From contig CAZJXD010000065.1 of NCBI GenBank assembly GCA_964549945.1, positions 1 through 27,474 of the forward strand: a stretch of DNA of 27,474 nt, given 5' to 3'. Below the pieces are notes generated by a model. It was not told the DNA's origin and did no database searches. It was given only the letters and a program-made list of their open reading frames with translations. Below are positions 25,038-27,474 of this stretch, piece by piece. Position 1 is the stretch's first letter, and every line of letters starts with the position of its first letter. This DNA comes from B25-G16 sp964549945 (GTDB taxonomy: Bacteria > Desulfobacterota > DSM-4660 > Desulfatiglandales > B25-G16). The translations under genes and the position numbers were made by a program.

Positions 25038-25574
25038 ATGATTACACAGCGAATTCAATACGGCAGGTGTTCGTTCGTCCTGCCGGACGGATTTATCGTC
25101 CAGGAAAGAGCATCATATGTACATGAACATCCCTCAGGCTCTCTGCATGGTATCCAAGGGGCAAAAGTGCCTATCTGTATTACCCTCACTAGCGCCGCGG
25201 TTCATCCCGGTGTTCCGGTCTTTTCGCTCCTTCCCGAAGATATGAATCCGGACGCATATCCGGTGAATATAACGCTCACCTCCATTATGGCACCATGGAA
25301 TGCCCAACCGTTAAATCATTTGCGTACAACCGCCGATGTGCTTCGGAAGTACTATAAAGGTTTCGAAGTAGGTTTCTGCAAAAGAAGCAGGGTCGGTGAA
25401 TATCCAGCAGCACGTGCCCAGTGCTCTTTTATAACGAACTTTAAGATCTTTCAGTTGTTTATCGTCTGGCTTGTGGATGTGGAGCTCGTGACCTGCACTA
25501 TGATGGTCCCGGAGTCGGGAGTGGAAAAGGGGTGGAAGGCGGTGCAAGGATTTGTTGATTCAGTAAGACTTTAA
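25038..25574 (+). CDS. DUF1795/DcrB-like protein, possible Eag-type spike chaperone
   Basis: The 178-residue protein reads as a DUF1795 (DcrB/Eag) family member: an N-terminal FVLPDGFIVQ strand-turn-strand, long alternating beta segments and a final amphipathic helix (KGWKAVQGFVDSVRL). There is no signal peptide, so unlike DcrB it is cytoplasmic, as expected of the Eag chaperones that hold PAAR-linked effectors before loading on the injection spike. It comes 80 bases after the methyltransferase gene on the same strand, which fits such a role. No clear ribosome site precedes the ATG at 25038; the 80-base gap may carry weak signals. The family call rests on overall pattern and context rather than on a catalytic motif. 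Confidence 0.55.
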   Translation: MITQRIQYGRCSFVLPDGFIVQERASYVHEHPSGSLHGIQGAKVPICITLTSAAVHPGVPVFSLLPEDMNPDAYPVNITLTSIMAPWNAQPLNHLRTTADVLRKYYKGFEVGFCKRSRVGEYPAARAQCSFITNFKIFQLFIVWLVDVELVTCTMMVPESGVEKGWKAVQGFVDSVRL

Positions 25575-25591
25575 CAAAAAACAATATCTTG

Positions 25592-25618
25592 AAAAAAGGC
25601 CTTCCAAAAACCTTTTTG
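25592..25618 (+). terminator. Weak stem-loop terminator candidate between convergent genes
   Basis: AAAAAGG (25593-25599) pairs with CCTTTTT (25611-25617) around an 11-base loop, just after the DUF1795 gene and before the 3' end of the leftward SPOR gene. The stem is short and AT-rich, with a run of T within its right arm, so it could act on either strand. Confidence 0.35.
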
Positions 25619-25663
25619 CTTCCAGCGTGCAACCCGTGCAGATGTGCTCTCTGCTGTCCAAGG

Positions 25664-26554
25664 CTATTTGGTCTTCACTTCGGATTGAGCATTTTTAGGT
25701 GCTGAACCGGACTGGGCTTCTTCACCAGCAACGCTGGATTGTTCATCTGCGGGTTTTTCAAATGAATCCGGGTCCTTCCTTTCTTTAAGAAGATAGGGGG
25801 CTATGGGCACCACTACTGCCACAACCTTCTCCCTTTCCGTAAACAAGGATGCCGCGCGTGATGCCTCTTTACGATCTCTATACTCTCCGATCTGCACCGC
25901 GTACCAGGTCTTGCCCCTGGGATCCTGCTTCTTGAGGATAAGCACTTCGTAACCCTTTTTCTTTAGATCGCTGGCCGTTTTTATGGCATTCTCCATCGCG
26001 ATGCAGGATTCCACCTGAACCGTAAATGCATTCTCCTGGGTCAAGGGCTCTTGAGCTGCCTGTAACTCCTTTGATGCCTCTGGGGGCTTGCTACCCTTTG
26101 GTGTCTCGGCCGGCAGGGCTTCTGCCTGTACCGAAAAAGCCTTCTTCTCCGGCGTCATGCCTTGGGCCTTGTCCGCAGCTTTTTCCTTTACGGACGGCAT
26201 TTTTGGAGGCTGTGGTTTCACCACGATCGGCATGCGAACCTTTGGTGCGGCGGCTTTTACCCCAGCGGCTTCTTGAGATGAGGCTTCTGCCCCCGGTTTC
26301 TGGGTAGCGTGTTCGGCCCCTGTTTTTTGTTCCTCTGCAATGGATTTCTGCGGCGTTGTGGCAGGTGTACTCGCCGGTGGTTCAACTGCTGCACCTCTTT
26401 GAGCGGAAGGCTTTATTTCCTGGCCGGGAATCCTGGAGATATTCGCCATGATCCCGGCCATCCAGCCAGCCATAAAGATCAAAACCGCCAGGACAACAGA
26501 GATCGTGGAAACCAGTGCTATCTTTTTTTTATCCAGTGAAAAATCGTAACCCAT
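25664..26554 (-). CDS. SPOR-domain membrane protein
   Basis: The 296-residue protein has a short cytoplasmic N-terminus and one membrane helix (about residues 12-37, IALVSTISVVLAVLIFMAG). A long Pro/Ala/Lys/Glu-rich linker (about 45-170) spans the periplasm and leads to a SPOR domain at about 175-250 (FTVQVESCIAMENAIKTASD, KKGYEVLILKKQDPRGKTWY, VQIGEYRDRKEASRAAS). SPOR domains bind glycan strands of peptidoglycan lacking stem peptides, mostly at the division septum or cell envelope. A disordered, charged tail of about 40 residues follows, longer than in most SPOR proteins such as FtsN. GGAGGT lies 9 bases before the ATG. The MORN-repeat gene is 24 bases upstream in the same direction, so they form an operon. 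Confidence 0.8.
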   Translation of the reverse strand: MGYDFSLDKKKIALVSTISVVLAVLIFMAGWMAGIMANISRIPGQEIKPSAQRGAAVEPPASTPATTPQKSIAEEQKTGAEHATQKPGAEASSQEAAGVKAAAPKVRMPIVVKPQPPKMPSVKEKAADKAQGMTPEKKAFSVQAEALPAETPKGSKPPEASKELQAAQEPLTQENAFTVQVESCIAMENAIKTASDLKKKGYEVLILKKQDPRGKTWYAVQIGEYRDRKEASRAASLFTEREKVVAVVVPIAPYLLKERKDPDSFEKPADEQSSVAGEEAQSGSAPKNAQSEVKTK

Positions 26555-26578
26555 GGCGCCAGTACCTCCAGCCTCGAT

Positions 26579-27394
26579 TTAACCCCTCACTCTGGCTATG
26601 GTGCCGGAGACATTTCCTTTGGGCCTTGTTCTCTTAAAGAGCCACTGCCAGAAGGATGCCCTCTTCTTTTTCCCCGCACCGCCTTTTCTGATGCTCCCAT
26701 CCTCCTTATATTCAATCGTTTCTCCGATCTTTTTGCCGTCTTTGTAATACAGCTTCTCCCGTATCTGGCCGCTTTCGTAGTATCTCCTAAGTTCGCCTTC
26801 CAGTCTGTCCTCTTTATAGCGTGATACCTCACTTACCTTTCCCGATGCATAATATTGGATCCTTTCACCGTTCAGCTTCCCGTCTTTATACTGGAACTTT
26901 CCTACAAGTCGGCCTTCGGTATCATACCATATTGCCTCGCCGTGCAGTTTGCCATTTTGGTAATTCGAAATCCCCATTACCTCTCCATTACTGCCATAGT
27001 GAATAGCCTCTCCATCCTGGAGGCCGTCCTTGTAAATGAATTTAGTCCGGAGGTCACCCTCCTCGTACAGGAACATCTCGCCGTCCAATTTACCATTCTT
27101 GTAGTATGCCTTCTGGGATAACCATCCGCTCTCATCATATGAGACAAACTCACCATTTAATTCACCGTTTAGGAAATGTGACTTTTGAATGGTCCGGCCA
27201 CTCTTGTCATAGACAATGGTTTCTCCGTGTAGATTTCCGTCTTTGTAGTTCGATCTTGCAGCGATGCGACCTTCATCGTCATAGGTTACTACTTCGCCGT
27301 TCAACTCACCTTCATAGGCTTCTGGGCTTTCAGGAATTTCTCCTCTATCCTCTTTCTTTATATCGGAACTATTATTTGGCTTATCAGGATCCAT
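26579..27394 (-). CDS. MORN-repeat (YwqK-like) protein
   Basis: The 271-residue protein is made of about nine MORN_2-type repeats of roughly 23 residues with the pattern YKDGKLNGE.I.Y...G, covering residues 28-235. There is no signal peptide, and the acidic N-terminus and the basic, aromatic C-terminus (KKRASFWQWLFKRTRPKG) lack repeats; the latter could contact membranes or nucleic acid. Proteins of this repeat type are often annotated as YwqK-like antitoxins because Bacillus YwqK neutralises the YwqJ toxin, but most are scaffolds of unknown role. It is the first gene of an operon with the SPOR protein and is convergent with the PAAR/methyltransferase block, so an immunity function is possible but unproved. 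Confidence 0.8.
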   Translation of the reverse strand: MDPDKPNNSSDIKKEDRGEIPESPEAYEGELNGEVVTYDDEGRIAARSNYKDGNLHGETIVYDKSGRTIQKSHFLNGELNGEFVSYDESGWLSQKAYYKNGKLDGEMFLYEEGDLRTKFIYKDGLQDGEAIHYGSNGEVMGISNYQNGKLHGEAIWYDTEGRLVGKFQYKDGKLNGERIQYYASGKVSEVSRYKEDRLEGELRRYYESGQIREKLYYKDGKKIGETIEYKEDGSIRKGGAGKKKRASFWQWLFKRTRPKGNVSGTIARVRG

Positions 27395-27428
27395 AGTTTA
27401 TCCGTATCTCACCTAATCAAGTGAAGCT

Positions 27429-27456
27429 CCCCGTGCTTCCGCACGGGGCATCCTCA
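27429..27456. repeat. Perfect hairpin with REP-like tail upstream of the MORN gene
   Basis: CCCCGTGC (27429-27436), a TTCC loop and GCACGGGG (27441-27448) form a perfect 8-bp hairpin, followed by CATCCTCA. The tail resembles the CATCTACT tail of the two REP-like units at 5193 and 6891, so this may be a related but distinct REP, or the end of an IS200/IS605-type element continuing beyond the window. Confidence 0.45.
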
Positions 27457-27474
27457 TATTTTATGGCCAGCGAA

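Noticed and set aside
21589..25574. Complete type VI secretion or phage tail cluster
   Set aside because: Only tip, point and chaperone-like genes are present; no sheath, tube, baseplate or ATPase gene is in the window.

Overview
This 27.5 kb window looks like chromosomal DNA of a strictly anaerobic, Gram-negative, deltaproteobacterial-type organism (Desulfobacterota or a close relative). The reasons are a tungsten/molybdenum-type aldehyde:ferredoxin oxidoreductase with its own small Fe-S protein, a URO-D/MtaA-type methyltransferase, a radical SAM enzyme, an outer-membrane FadL-type porin, and a large secreted beta-helix/cadherin-like protein ending in a CFI-box motif, a tail I associate with deltaproteobacteria. 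The lineage is an inference; there is no rRNA or other marker gene here.

Layout from left to right. (1) 1-108 is one arm of a long palindromic repeat whose second copy lies at 21152-21376. (2) 375-2327: an orphan ABC-type substrate-binding lipoprotein-like/periplasmic protein and a GNAT acetyltransferase on the + strand, convergent with an unusual 813-aa MFS transporter carrying two extracytoplasmic sensor-like regions. (3) 5545-6723: a FadL/OmpP1-type outer-membrane protein flanked by REP-like hairpins. (4) 6914-10924, - strand: a small two-cluster ferredoxin-like protein, an AOR-family oxidoreductase, and a URO-D-family protein. (5) 11311-15363: a 1350-aa secreted surface protein, followed by a repeat-rich gap. 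(6) 15762-16940: an AT-richer orphan gene with a C-terminal HSS...SGHY motif, driven by a good sigma70-like promoter. (7) 17252-21125: a SulP anion transporter with STAS and cyclic-nucleotide-binding domains, then a HEAT-repeat protein. (8) 21589-25574: the most interesting block, containing a radical SAM enzyme, a short VgrG-tip-like needle protein, a PAAR spike protein, a zinc-ribbon methyltransferase whose frame joins the PAAR frame at a run of six G, and a DUF1795/DcrB-like (Eag-type chaperone) protein. (9) 25664-27394, - strand: a MORN-repeat protein and a SPOR-domain membrane protein.

The candidate new system is block 8. It has the parts of a contractile-injection-system tip (needle extension, PAAR point, an Eag-like chaperone) but no sheath, tube, baseplate or ATPase genes in the window. 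The likely cargo is the methyltransferase, either as a separate protein or as a -1 frame extension of PAAR. The MORN-repeat gene, of a type often annotated as a YwqK-like antitoxin, lies just beyond it and could be an immunity or accessory gene; this is speculative.

All assignments come from reading the translated sequence and motifs by eye. No database search was possible.
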